Below are positions 17,448-26,899 of a DNA stretch of 47,606 nt, piece by piece; positions within the stretch are counted from its first letter, which is position 1, and each line of letters opens with the position of its first letter. A program made the position numbers and the translations under genes. Location: positions 1-47,606 of the forward strand of contig CBDCLY010000037.1 of NCBI GenBank assembly GCA_965218715.1, in the 5' to 3' direction. Origin of the DNA: CBDCLY01 sp965218715 (GTDB taxonomy: Bacteria > Bacteroidota > Bacteroidia > Flavobacteriales_E > Vicingaceae). The notes beneath the pieces are model-generated. The model saw only the letters and a list, made by a program, of their open reading frames with translations, was not told where the DNA came from and did no database searches.

Positions 17448-18497
17448 ATGCGCAAAATATTAGGCTTTTTATTAGGAATCACACTGCTATTCTCCTGTTC
17501 AAATGAGAAAGATCAAATTGAAGAAAAGCAGCTTGAAAATAGCAGCAAAACTGTTGATGAGGGTTCAAATAATACTATGGAAGAAAAACTGGACTCTTCT
17601 TTGGTCTCAGTTAATGTTAAACTCAGAAATAACATCAATGATGCTTCTCTCTACCTCGAAAGAGCAAAGGTCTATTTATCATTTGGAAAAATTGAAGAAG
17701 GCGAAATAGATTTAGCCCGAGCGGTTAAAATAGATTCAAGTGACATAACTAATTTGCTAACTCAAGCCGACTTTTATCTTCAAAGAGGAAAATTGAATAG
17801 AAGCCTAGCAATTCTTGAGTATGCCAGTAAGGTTGAGCCTAAGAATTCCAAGATTTATGAAGAATTAAGTGAGCTTTTTCTTATTGCTAAAAACAATAAG
17901 ATGTCCTTGCAGTTTGCTGATTTAGCTGTAAAACACGACATGTTTAGTGCTCAAGCGTATTACCTGAAAGGTTATAATTTTATGGAAATGGGTGATACTA
18001 CAAAGGCAATTAGTAGTTATCAAACTGCCGTGGAACAAGACCCTGAGTTCTATGAGGCCTACCTAGAATTGGGGCTTTTACACGCCGTTTTAGATGACCC
18101 AATTGCAATTGATTACTACAATAATGCACTTTCCATCAAACCTGAAGATCGAAATACCCTTTATTCTAAGGGAATGTTTGAACAAGAACATGAAATGTAC
18201 AATGAGGCAATTCAAACTTATTATGAGGCCACAAAACAATTTCCTGATTTCCGGGAAGCACATTATAACCTAGGATACATTCATATGTTTTACTTAAAGC
18301 TTTATAGAGAAGCAACACGCTACTTTACAGATGCAATTAAAGTAGACCCCAATTATTACCAGGCCTATTACAATAGGGGCTATTCTTTTGAGCTTTTGGG
18401 AGACATAAACAATGCCGCTAGAGATTATCAAAAAGCATTGGCTATTCAGCCTGATTATACACTAGCTGCCTCTGGGTTTGAGCGCGTTACTCGTTAA
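17448..18497 (+). CDS. TPR-repeat lipoprotein
   Basis: A lipoprotein signal MRKILGFLLGITLLFSCSNE, with lipobox LFSC and Cys at residue 17, is followed by an acidic Ser/Asn/Glu-rich linker to about residue 50 and then a run of roughly eight tetratricopeptide repeats (for example AYYLKGYNFMEMGDTTKAIS, AYLELGLLHAVLDDPIAIDY and AYYNRGYSFELLGDINNAAR). Such proteins are membrane-anchored protein-protein interaction scaffolds; the partner is unknown. The ATG is set by the signal peptide, although it directly follows the recA terminator. The ABC-F gene begins 4 bases after its stop. Confidence 0.9.
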   Translation: MRKILGFLLGITLLFSCSNEKDQIEEKQLENSSKTVDEGSNNTMEEKLDSSLVSVNVKLRNNINDASLYLERAKVYLSFGKIEEGEIDLARAVKIDSSDITNLLTQADFYLQRGKLNRSLAILEYASKVEPKNSKIYEELSELFLIAKNNKMSLQFADLAVKHDMFSAQAYYLKGYNFMEMGDTTKAISSYQTAVEQDPEFYEAYLELGLLHAVLDDPIAIDYYNNALSIKPEDRNTLYSKGMFEQEHEMYNEAIQTYYEATKQFPDFREAHYNLGYIHMFYLKLYREATRYFTDAIKVDPNYYQAYYNRGYSFELLGDINNAARDYQKALAIQPDYTLAASGFERVTR

Positions 18498-18501
18498 TCG
18501 A

Positions 18502-20356
18502 ATGAATTTATTAGCAGTTGAAGGAATTTCAAAAAGATTTGGGCCTCGCCTTTTATTTGAAGACTTAAGTTTTGGAATTGATAAAGGTAGTAAGGTTGGT
18601 TTAATTGCTAAAAATGGTGAAGGCAAATCAACTCTTCTAAATTTATTGATCGGGCAAGATTCTCCCGATTCTGGGGAAGTGATTACACGCAATGGCATTA
18701 CTATTGGATTCTTAAGTCAATCACATGAATTTAATGATACCGACAAAGTATTGGACCTTTTTTTGAGTGCAGATAATCCTTTGGCAGTTTCACTAAAGAC
18801 TTATCAAAATGCTTTGTCGAAGCCAAATGATTTGGACTTAATGGAAAGAGCAATTTCCAATATGGATAGAACTCAGGCTTGGGATTATCAGGCTAAAGTT
18901 GAAAAACTGATGGCAGTATTTAAATTGGAAGGAATCGACTGGAATAGTTTAATCCAACCTTTGTCTGGTGGTCAGAAAAAACGTTTGGCTCTTGTTCAAC
19001 TGCTGTTAAAAGACCCAGACTTATACCTGCTTGATGAGCCTACTAATCATCTTGATATTGCAATGATAAACTGGTTAGAGAGCTATTTTAGCCAAGACCA
19101 AAGAAGTTTATTTGTGGTCAGCCATGATCGCTATTTTCTTGACCATGTTTGCAACCAATTTCTAGAATTGAATCAAGGAAGATTGGATCGCTACCATGGT
19201 AATTATGAGGAATATTTGAGCCAGAAGGCACTTCGGATGGAACAAGAACAAGCTACAGTTTCAAAAGCAAAAAATCTTTACCGGAAGGAGTTGGATTGGA
19301 TGAGAAGAATGCCAAAAGCAAGAGGTACCAAAGCAAAATCTAGAATAAAAGAATTCTATAGCACCGAAGAAGTGGCTAAAAGAAAGCTAAAGGAAGATCA
19401 ATTGAGTCTGAGCATTAAATCTGAGCGACTAGGAGGGAAGATTTTGGAGCTTCATCATGTGTCCAAGGCCTTCGGTGAAAAGAATTTAATACAAGATTTT
19501 TCCTATGTTTTTAAAAAGGGAGAAAGAATTGGTTTAGCAGGAAAAAACGGTTCTGGAAAAACCACATTAATTCGATTGATCACTGGGGAGTTAATGCCTG
19601 ATAAGGGTAAAGTTATCCTTGGGGAAACAGTAAATCTTGCACATTATGCCCAAGAAGGCCTTCAAGTGCCCGGGGATAAAAGGATTATAGAAGTAGTTAA
19701 GGAAATTGCTGAAGTGATTCCATTAGCAAAAGGAAGGAAGATATCCGCATCTCAATTGTTAGAACGTTTTTTGTTTTCAAAAAATCAGCAATATAATCAG
19801 GTTTCAAGCTTAAGTGGGGGAGAGAAAAAACGCTTGTACCTTTTGCAAGTTCTTATGGCAAATCCCAATTTTTGATTCTTGATGAGCCTACGAATGATTT
19901 GGACATCAAGACAATTGCCATACTAGAAGAGTTTCTAGAAGAGTTTACTGGCTGCCTTCTGATAGTCTCCCCATGATAGAGCCTTTATGGACCGATTAGC
20001 AGAACATATTTTTCTTTTGAAGGTGAAGGAAAATTAAAGACTACAACATTAAATACAGCGAAATTGATTGGTCAGGTACGGATAAGCAAAATGCTAAAAA
20101 AGAGGTCAATAAAAAGAATTTAGAGAAAAAGACGAATAAGTCATCCGGCTTAGGATATCAAGAAAAAAGAGAGTATCAGAAATTAGAACTTGATATTCCC
20201 AATTTAGAGTCTAATCTCGAAGAGCTTAGTCAAAAATTGAGCGATCCAAGCTTGTCCAACGAAAAAAGACAAGAATTGGGAAAGGAAATGAATGCTCTTG
20301 TTGAAGAAATTGAATTAAAAACGGATCGTTGGATGTCTTTGGCTGAAAGAGCTTAG
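18502..20356 (+). CDS. ABC-F family ATPase (Uup-like), frame broken four times near its 3' end
   Basis: ABC-F proteins carry two ATPase domains and no membrane part; they act on ribosomes or, for Uup, in DNA and ribosome-related roles. NBD1 shows AKNGEGKSTLLNLL, LSGGQKKRLALVQLLLKDPD and LLDEPTNHLD; NBD2 shows AGKNGSGKTTLIRL and LSGGEKKRLYLLQVLMANP. A Uup-like C-terminal coiled-coil extension is readable to the TAG at 20354-20356. The open frame stops at 19875, just before the second Walker B. It is restored by adding T in 19869-19873, removing C in 19969-19972, adding T in 20015-20018 and adding A in 20030-20033. The corrected length is exactly 619 codons. I start at ATG 18502, not the TTG at 18478. 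Sequence error is more likely than decay. Confidence 0.88.
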
Positions 20357-20941
20357 GAATCGGTATTAATATTTAGTTCTTCCAATTTTGATTTTAGCAA
20401 GTTGATTTTGCCCTCCTCTTCTGATAATATGTATTCTATTTCATGATTTCCCATAGCTAATTTCAGGTTTTAAGTTAAGCTGACTCAAGATTTGCATTAC
20501 TGCATTAAATTGATCAAAAACTATCTTAAAATGTATTCTTGTTTTTACAATGATTGAACAAAACTCCTGCCTCAAGCAAAGCTAAGTTGCTTGCTTCTTT
20601 ATAAGCTTTAACCAAACCACTTATACCGAGCTTAGTGCCCCCAAAGTATCTGACAACAATGATTAATACATGACTCAAATCATGAGACCTGATTTGTCCT
20701 AGAATTGGCATTCCAGCTGAATTTCCTAGGTTCACCATCATCATTAGTAAGAAAATAATCCTCTTCGCCCTCCTTCAGTAGAAGCGCATAACAAAAATGA
20801 CGAGCCTTTGGATGATTCTCTTTTACGATTTCTAAAAAAATCTTTTAATTGAAATGCTGTTTCTAATGGAAAAGCATAGGCGTAAAATTTACTTCCCTTT
20901 TCTTTAAACAATCCTTCACATGGCAGTTTAATAGTTCTCAT
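20353..20941 (-). pseudogene. yigZ: YigZ/IMPACT family protein, frame broken in this sequence
   Basis: Two open pieces (20744-20941 and 20526-20744) plus an unopened tail together spell one IMPACT-family protein: N-terminal CEGLFKEKGSKFYAYAFPLE, then after a shift FLEIVKENHPKARHFCYAL, NDDGEP, then MPILGQIRSHDLSHVLIIVV with RYFGGTKLGISGLVKAY, and a C-terminal part ending at the stop 20353-20355. Four extra bases explain the breaks: A run 20834-20840, around 20720-20730, A run 20560-20563 and T run 20447-20449. Removing them gives 195 codons, a normal length. The family is linked to translation control but its biochemical role is unclear. It is last in a ribD-eamA-yigZ operon. Probably intact in the organism. 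Confidence 0.85.
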
Positions 20942-20945
20942 TGGA

Positions 20946-21823
20946 TTATGAATTTACTGCAATTAGTGCAATTGATAGTATTGAAATCACAAGCCCAATT
21001 TTATTTTTTTTCGAAAATTTTTCTTGAAATATGATCAAGGAACTGATACTAGTTAGCATAACAACTCCTATGTTGTTAATGGGAAAGAGAATTGAGCTTT
21101 GAAATCCAGAATTATCCAAAGCTCTAATAAGGAAAAAGATAGATCCATAGTTGATTATCCCTAAAGTGACTCCTGCAATGCAAGTCGCCAGATTTAACTT
21201 TCTTAAACTGGGTATAACCAAAAGGATGATACATCCAATAGTGCAAGCTATTAATAAAAAGTGAAGAAGTGAAAAGAGCACTTTCTCCCATGGGTTTAGC
21301 CGTCAGATGAAATTTTTGAGTATAGTTGATTAAAGTATCAATTAATCCAGATCCTAAAAAGAGAAGTATGGGTAGGATTGCCCATTTAACCTCAAATTTT
21401 TCACTTGAATCTCTTTCCTTCCATGTACCCTAGAAAAACTCCTAATAAAGCCATTGTAATTGCAATTCCTTTTATCAAATTCAAGCTATCTTCATACCAA
21501 ATAAAGGCTACAATAACTGGAATTATTAAAGCCATCTTATTAGCGACAGAAGCTACTGAGGCACCAAGTTTTTGAGATGTTGTAGCCATCAGATTGAATA
21601 AACTAATGAAGATAATTCCAAGAAAAAGTGCCAAAGGGAGCCAGGAATAACTAAAGTATTCTCTTGATGAAGGCAAATGGTTTAACAGAAGTATTCCAGT
21701 AATTCCTGCAATAAAATAGTTGATGACAATTGCTGTGAAATTAAAAACATTATACCTTGGGAACACTCTGAATAGCAAGAAGATCAAGCTCGAGCAAATG
21801 ATGCTTAGAATTAAGTCTATCAT
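20946..21823 (-). pseudogene. EamA/DMT-family membrane transporter, frame broken in this sequence
   Basis: Two open pieces (21401-21823, 140 aa; 20946-21281, 111 aa) and the untranslated stretch between them form one ten-helix-type DMT transporter. The first piece starts MIDLILSIICSSLIFLLFRV. The middle reads VKWAILPILLFLGSGLIDTL in another frame. The last piece contains IINYGSIFFLIRALDNSGFQ and ends SILSIALIAVNS. One extra base near 21411-21422 and one in the A run 21256-21260 account for the shifts, and the corrected gene is 292 codons. The substrate is unknown; the family exports or imports small metabolites. The start lies one base after the corrected ribD stop and yigZ follows after 4 bases, so it is mid-operon. 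Confidence 0.82.
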
Positions 21824-21824
21824 T

Positions 21825-22869
21825 TTATTTATTAAAATATGTGGAAAGTTTGTCGGACCCTATCCATTCTTCTTTTTTCTTAGATGAAGAAAGTTTTGGA
21901 GCATGAATGCCTTGGCCAAATTTCTTTTTAGCGCTAAAAACCCTAGCCTCATCCCATGAATTATTTTTTGATAAACTGGTTTAAGGTTGAAGTCCCTCCC
22001 TCCACTATTAAAGATTGAATCCCTGCATCATAACACCGGTTTAAAAGCTCATGAATTGGATCCTTAGCAAAATTAACTTTTACCTTTTTTATCCTCTTGC
22101 TTTGTTCTTCTATTGTGTCATTAATCCACCAGACCTCATTTCCATCATCTTCGAATATTCTTTCTTGAGGGTCTAGTTTCAGGCTCGGGTCAATTACCAT
22201 ACGAATAGGAGAATTCCCTTGGCCATATCTGCACGTCAACTCTGGATTGTCTAGTTGTACAGTTACGCGCCCTACCAAGATAGCATCCTCTTCTGCTCTC
22301 CAGGAATGGCTCAACTCTTTGGAGTTTTTACAAGTAATCCAATTGTCATTAAAATTAGGATCAGATGCTAATCGGCTAATAAAACCATCTTCAGTTTGGG
22401 CCCACTTTAAAATAATGTAAGGTCTTTTCTTCTGATGAAAAGTAAAAAATCGCTTATTCACTTCCCAGCCCTCATCCTCATAAAGGCCTAGATTAACTCT
22501 AATTCCATTGGATTTTAACTTTTTTATTCCTTTTCCATCTACCTCATGAAAAGGATCAAAATTCGAAATGAATACTTCCGGAATTTGACTATCTAATATT
22601 AATTGACTGCAAGGGGGTGTTTTTCCAAAGTGGTTGCAGGGCTCTAGGTTAATATAAATGCTTGCATTTTTCAATAGGGATTTATCCTTTACTGAGTTTA
22701 TTGCATTTACTTCTGCGTGCGGGCCACCATAATTTTCATGATAACCTTCTCCAATTATTTTTCCTTCATGAACAATAACTGCTCCTACTCTTGGATTGGG
22801 AGAAGTGCTGAATTTGCCTTTTTGAGCAAGTTCAAAACAATACTTCATGAATTTTTCTGATTCGGGCAT
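21825..22869 (-). CDS. ribD: Riboflavin biosynthesis deaminase/reductase, one frameshift near the 3' end
   Basis: Bifunctional enzyme of riboflavin synthesis: an N-terminal pyrimidine deaminase and a C-terminal reductase. Zinc ligands are seen in GGPHAEVNAI and LEPCNHFGKTPPCSQLI; the reductase part shows ILKWAQTEDGFISR and SLIVEGGTSTLNQFI. The open frame ends at 21961, but one surplus base in the T run 21964-21969 explains this. With it removed the protein continues through NNSWDEARVFSAKKKFGQGI to a stop at 21825-21827, giving 348 codons, normal for RibD. I start at ATG 22869; the open frame extends to a TTG at 22878. It heads the ribD-eamA-yigZ operon and diverges from prmC. Confidence 0.93.
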
Positions 22870-22875
22870 CGTTTT

Positions 22876-22883
22876 CAAAAGTA
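22876..22883 (-). promoter_or_regulatory. Likely -7 box of ribD, very close to the start codon
   Basis: The minus strand reads TACTTTTG, a perfect TAnnTTTG box whose last base is 7 bases before the ribD ATG. If used, transcription would begin at or next to the start codon, giving a leaderless mRNA. No FMN riboswitch-like leader is present. Confidence 0.45.
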
Positions 22884-22921
22884 GAATAAAATGCTAAATT
22901 CGAACACTGTAATTTTCGTTT

Positions 22922-23764
22922 ATGAAATTGAAAGAATTGTTTTCGTTTTTTAAAAGGGATTTGGCTCAACAATTTGATCAAAGAACCCTTCAGCAAAGTT
23001 TTCATCTTTTATTGAATCACTATACTGGTCTAGATCGTGTTAATTTTCAGATGAAATTAGAAGAACAGGTGAGTAAGGATACCTATGAAAAATTTGTAAC
23101 TGTTATTGCCGACTTGAAAATGGCTCGACCTATTGATTACATTATTGGTGAAACAATATTCTTTGGAAGAACTTTTAAAGTAGACCCTTCGGTATTAATT
23201 CCTCGACCAGAGACTGAAGAATTGGTTCAATTGGTAATAGAAAATGAACCGGAGCAAGGCTCAAGTATTCTTGATATAGGCACAGGAAGTGGCTGCATTG
23301 CTATTACACTTCAATTAGAAAAAGGTTTCCTAAATGTTGATGCATGTGAGGTATCAAAACCAGCTTTGGATAATGCGATACAAAATTCGAAACTACTTCA
23401 ATCCGATGTTAATTTCTTTGAACTGGACATTTTAACTGAAAACCCTAACAATACATATGAAATAGTTGTTAGCAATCCTCCCTATGTTAAACCAGAGGAG
23501 CTGAAGCAGCTAGATGAAAATGTTATAGAGTTTGAACCCACAATTGCCCTAGCCCCTGAAAAGGACCCCTTGCAGTTCTATAAACAAATGATAAAAAATG
23601 TAGAAAAATTATTAAAACCAGGAGGTAGGTTTTATTGGGAGATTCATGAAGACCTTGGGAATGAAGTGCTTGAATTGTTTAATAATGAACAATTCGAAGA
23701 AGTGAAATTAATAAGGGATTTATTCGACAGGGATCGATTTGTCTCAGCAAGGTATGTAGCCTAG
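22922..23764 (+). CDS. prmC: Peptide chain release factor N5-glutamine methyltransferase
   Basis: Methylates the Gln of the GGQ motif in release factors, improving translation termination. The SAM-binding motif ILDIGTGSGCIAITLQ and the catalytic NPPY (residues 185-188, in VVSNPPYVKPEEL) are both present, together with RPIDYIIGETIFFGRTFKVD and LIPRPETEELV. Length 280 aa is normal. It is convergent with the ABC exporter, and their stop codons share the tetramer CTAG at 23761-23764. Confidence 0.97.
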   Translation: MKLKELFSFFKRDLAQQFDQRTLQQSFHLLLNHYTGLDRVNFQMKLEEQVSKDTYEKFVTVIADLKMARPIDYIIGETIFFGRTFKVDPSVLIPRPETEELVQLVIENEPEQGSSILDIGTGSGCIAITLQLEKGFLNVDACEVSKPALDNAIQNSKLLQSDVNFFELDILTENPNNTYEIVVSNPPYVKPEELKQLDENVIEFEPTIALAPEKDPLQFYKQMIKNVEKLLKPGGRFYWEIHEDLGNEVLELFNNEQFEEVKLIRDLFDRDRFVSARYVA

Positions 23765-25581
23765 ACTTGGAGTTTTTTTAACTCTTGGTATAAACCACCG
23801 TCCTTTTTATTCAGCTCATCATGTTTTCCTTGCTCCTCTAACATTCCTTCTTTTAGCACGATGATATTATCAGCATTTTGAATGGTTGATAGTCGGTGAG
23901 CAATGACAATTGAAGTTCGGCCTTCCATTAATTTTTCCAGCGCATCTTGAACCAGTTGCTCCGACTTAGAATCTAAGGAGCTAGTTGCCTCATCAAGAAT
24001 TAAGATCTTTGGATTTTTCAAGATAGCTCTTGCAATAGCTATCCTCTGACGCTGCCCTCCCGAGAGTTGAACGCCTCTTTCCCCAACCAATGTTTCCATT
24101 TTTTCAGGAAAAGAGTCAATAAACTCTAATGCATTAGCCTGTCTAGCAGCCTCAATAATTTCTTGTTTACTTGCTTCTGGATTTCCATAAAGTATGTTTT
24201 CATAGATGCTTCCACCAAACAATAAGACCTCCTGCGGAACTAGAGCTATTGATTTCCTTAAATGATTTAAGGCAAATTCGTCTATTGGAAAGCCATCTAT
24301 TAAGATATTTCCCTTTTTGGGGGTATAAAATTTTAATATAAGGCTTGTGATTGTAGACTTCCCGGCACCAGATGGTCCTACAATGGCTATTGTTTGTCCA
24401 GGCTCGGCAGAAAAACTTAAGCCTTTTAACACTTCTATATCTTCTCGATTAGGATAGGAAAAATGCACGTTATTGAAGGCTAAGCTTCCTTGATTTATTC
24501 TTTTAGTAGAATCATTATTCGCCTGTTCCGGTTCTTCTTCCAATAAATCAAGGAGATGCTCTGTAGCTCCGATCGCTTTTTGAATTTGTGCGTAATGGTC
24601 TGCAATTCCCCCGATAGAGGCCCCAACAAAAACTGAGTAAAGGATAAAGGTGAATAAATCTCCTATGCTTAGTTCATTGGATTGTATCAAAATAGCGCCA
24701 TACCATATCACCGCGATTATTGATCCAAACAGGCAGAAAATCAAAAAGGAAGCGAAGGCACCTCTCCATTTAGCTCCCTTAAGCGAGATATCAATCACAT
24801 CATCTGTAAGTTTCTTATACCTCAAGTACTCAAAAGATTCATTTACAAATGCCTTAACACTTGAGATGCCTTGAAGAGTCTCCTCAACAATAACATTAGA
24901 AGAAGCCACTTTGTCTTGAGCTTGTGTGGATAGTTTTTTAATGAAACGTCCAAAGAAAACCGCTACAATTACAACAACGGGGATCAAAGCCAACATGAAT
25001 AATGTGAGTTTCCCCGAGATGAAACTTAAGAGGATGGTGCCAACAATTATTATGATTATTTGTCGAATAAATTCTGCAATGGTTGTTGTTAGGGTTTCTT
25101 GAAGTAGGGCTATGTCTGAAGAGATTCTACTCGTAAGTTCACCAATTCTTCGGGAATCGAAAAAACGCATTTGCAAGCTCAATAGATGGGCATAGGTTTT
25201 TTGCCTCAATTTTGCTAAACTTCTTTGGGTAACAATGGCAAACAAATAAATCCTAAAAAAGGAAAATATTGCATTTAAAAAGAAAACCAACAATAGAGCA
25301 AAAGCAATTTCATCTATTTTATTTAAGAAATCACTTTGGGCTGCATCAACCAATTGACCAGTAAGGTATGGAAAAACCATACTTGCAAGACTCGACAATA
25401 ACAAGAAAACCAATCCCAACCAAAAGAAGCCCAGCTGTGGTTGAAGGTAGGAAAATAGTCTTCCAGCGCGTTTTATAGAGGCTTTGCTCACTTTTACTTT
25501 ATCTTGCCCATTGGCAATATTCTTCTTCTTTCTCAAGGGAATTTTATTAGGCTGCAAATTTAACAAACCCTTGATTTCCAT
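23761..25581 (-). CDS. ABC exporter, MsbA-like (fused membrane and ATPase domains)
   Basis: A 606-residue half-transporter that would act as a homodimer in the inner membrane. A basic N-terminal stretch to about residue 35 precedes six predicted membrane helices (about 50-330). The ATPase domain has Walker A AIVGPSGAGKSTITSLIL, Q-loop LVPQEVLLFGG, signature QLSGGQRQRIAIARAIL, Walker B ILILDEATSSLD and the switch His in VIAHRLSTIQNAD. The closest well-known group is MsbA/BmrA-type lipid or drug exporters. The nearby lipid A genes lpxH and lpxK make lipid A flipping attractive, but substrate cannot be told from sequence alone. Confidence 0.93.
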   Translation of the reverse strand: MEIKGLLNLQPNKIPLRKKKNIANGQDKVKVSKASIKRAGRLFSYLQPQLGFFWLGLVFLLLSSLASMVFPYLTGQLVDAAQSDFLNKIDEIAFALLLVFFLNAIFSFFRIYLFAIVTQRSLAKLRQKTYAHLLSLQMRFFDSRRIGELTSRISSDIALLQETLTTTIAEFIRQIIIIIVGTILLSFISGKLTLFMLALIPVVVIVAVFFGRFIKKLSTQAQDKVASSNVIVEETLQGISSVKAFVNESFEYLRYKKLTDDVIDISLKGAKWRGAFASFLIFCLFGSIIAVIWYGAILIQSNELSIGDLFTFILYSVFVGASIGGIADHYAQIQKAIGATEHLLDLLEEEPEQANNDSTKRINQGSLAFNNVHFSYPNREDIEVLKGLSFSAEPGQTIAIVGPSGAGKSTITSLILKFYTPKKGNILIDGFPIDEFALNHLRKSIALVPQEVLLFGGSIYENILYGNPEASKQEIIEAARQANALEFIDSFPEKMETLVGERGVQLSGGQRQRIAIARAILKNPKILILDEATSSLDSKSEQLVQDALEKLMEGRTSIVIAHRLSTIQNADNIIVLKEGMLEEQGKHDELNKKDGGLYQELKKLQV

Positions 25582-25615
25582 GAGCTGAAATTCACTTAAA
25601 ATAATCTTAAGTAAA

Positions 25616-25647
25616 TTTGTCGGAGCGATTAAAAAATTATACTTTTG
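25616..25647 (+). promoter_or_regulatory. Promoter of rpmH
   Basis: TTTG at 25616-25619, a 20-base spacer and TACTTTTG at 25640-25647 give a textbook Bacteroidota housekeeping promoter, 33 bases before the ATG. It is the best-matching promoter in the window. Confidence 0.75.
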
Positions 25648-25680
25648 CCTTCCGTTTTTAATTAGGAAAAACTACACAAG

Positions 25681-25833
25681 ATGAAAAGGACTTATCAACC
25701 TTCCAAGAGAAAGAGAAGAAACAAGCATGGCTTTAGAAGCAGAATGGAATCTGCTAATGGACGAAAAGTTTTAGGAAGAAGAAGAGCAAAAGGAAGAAAG
25801 AAATTATCAGTAAGCACTGAGAACAGGGTTTAA
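25681..25833 (+). CDS. rpmH: 50S ribosomal protein bL34
   Basis: A 50-residue, very basic protein that starts MKRTYQPSKRKRRNKHGFRS, continues MESANGRKVLGRRRAKGRKK and ends LSVSTENRV. This is the unmistakable bL34 sequence, a component of the large ribosomal subunit. A strong promoter precedes it and a terminator follows, so it is a single-gene unit. The usual bacterial neighbours rnpA and dnaA are not here; this separation is common outside the classical origin region. Confidence 0.98.
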   Translation: MKRTYQPSKRKRRNKHGFRSRMESANGRKVLGRRRAKGRKKLSVSTENRV

Positions 25834-25853
25834 TTGATGATACCAAAATATTG

Positions 25854-25883
25854 AAAGGGTAAAGGAAACTTTACCCTTTTTTT
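25854..25883 (+). terminator. Terminator after rpmH
   Basis: A 10-bp stem (25854-25863 with 25870-25879, loop GGAAAC) ends in a T run to about 25883, 20 bases after the rpmH stop. Confidence 0.88.
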
Positions 25884-25889
25884 ATTGCC

Positions 25890-25897
25890 TAAATTTG
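25890..25897 (+). promoter_or_regulatory. Likely -7 box of gap
   Basis: TAAATTTG matches TAnnTTTG perfectly and lies 12 bases before the gap ATG, directly after the rpmH terminator. The expected -33 position falls inside the terminator hairpin and shows no TTG, so the call is moderate. The mRNA leader would be only a few bases. Confidence 0.45.
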
Positions 25898-25909
25898 AAT
25901 GAAAAGGAG

Positions 25910-26899
25910 ATGAAAGTAGCAATAAATGGTTTTGGAAGAATTGGTAGAATGACTCTTCGTGTGCTAATGGAGCAGGCAAAACATGAAATTGTTGCTATAA
26001 ATGATTTGGCTGATGTGAAGACCATGGCTCACCTTTTTAAATATGATTCTGTACATGGTCAATTCCCAGGTGAAGTTAAAGCTGTAAATGCAGGAATTGC
26101 AATAGACGGAAAGGTGATCGATTGTTTTCAAGAAAAGGAGCCAAGATCGCTTCCTTGGAAAAGCAAGCAAGTTGATGTAGTGATTGAGTCAACGGGTTAT
26201 TTTCGATCGTATAACTTGGCAAAAGATCATCTTAGTGCCGGGGCTAAAAAAGTAATAATTTCTGCTCCAGCAAAGGACGAAAAAACCAAAACCATAGTGA
26301 TAGGTATTAATGATCACGAGATCATGAAAGAGGATGCTATTATTAGTAATGCCTCTTGTACCACCAATTCATTGGCTCCCATAATAGCTGTTTTAAATGA
26401 GATTTGTGGTATTGAAAGTGGTTATATTACTACTGTTCACTCTTATACTACCGACCAGCAATTGCATGATGCACCACATCAAGATTTAAGAAGGGCAAGA
26501 GCAGGGGCAGTTAGCATCGTTCCTACAACCACAGGAGCTGCGAAAGCGATAACTAAAGTTTTTCCATTTTTAGACGGCAAGCTTGGCGGTGCTGGAATAA
26601 GAGTGCCCGTTCCCGATGGATCACTAACTGATTTTACTTGTACAGTAAGAAACTCAAAAAGCATAAGTGAAATTAATGCTGCCTTCTTAAAAGCCTCTGA
26701 AGGTCAATTAAAAGGAGTGCTAGCTTATACAGAGGACCCAATTGTATCGGTAGATGTCCTAGGCAATCCTAATTCTTGCCTCTTTGATGCTCAGCTTACA
26801 TCTGTTATTGGAAATTTAGTGAAGGTGGTGGGTTGGTATGATAATGAAATAGGTTATGCAAATCGTTTAACCAATCTTATTGATCGATTGATTTTCTGA
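25910..26899 (+). CDS. gap: Type I glyceraldehyde-3-phosphate dehydrogenase
   Basis: Glycolytic/gluconeogenic enzyme that converts glyceraldehyde 3-phosphate to 1,3-bisphosphoglycerate. The Rossmann motif INGFGRIGRMTLRVL, the catalytic Cys150 in SNASCTTNSLAP, the His in TVHSYTTDQQLHDAPHQDL and the C-terminal VGWYDNEIGYANRLTNLI are all present. INDLAD at the end of the second strand suggests NAD preference. I use ATG 25910 (329 aa); an in-frame TTG at 25895 would add five residues. The 3' end overlaps lpxH on the other strand by 33 bases. Confidence 0.97.
   Translation: MKVAINGFGRIGRMTLRVLMEQAKHEIVAINDLADVKTMAHLFKYDSVHGQFPGEVKAVNAGIAIDGKVIDCFQEKEPRSLPWKSKQVDVVIESTGYFRSYNLAKDHLSAGAKKVIISAPAKDEKTKTIVIGINDHEIMKEDAIISNASCTTNSLAPIIAVLNEICGIESGYITTVHSYTTDQQLHDAPHQDLRRARAGAVSIVPTTTGAAKAITKVFPFLDGKLGGAGIRVPVPDGSLTDFTCTVRNSKSISEINAAFLKASEGQLKGVLAYTEDPIVSVDVLGNPNSCLFDAQLTSVIGNLVKVVGWYDNEIGYANRLTNLIDRLIF

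Noticed and set aside
19869..20033. Programmed ribosomal frameshifting in the ABC-F gene.
   Set aside because: Four shifts in both directions within 165 bases, and similar shifts in three unrelated neighbours, do not fit programmed frameshifting; sequence error explains all.
22870..22921. FMN riboswitch upstream of ribD.
   Set aside because: Only about 50 bases separate ribD from prmC and the putative promoter sits next to the ATG; there is no space or structure for the aptamer.
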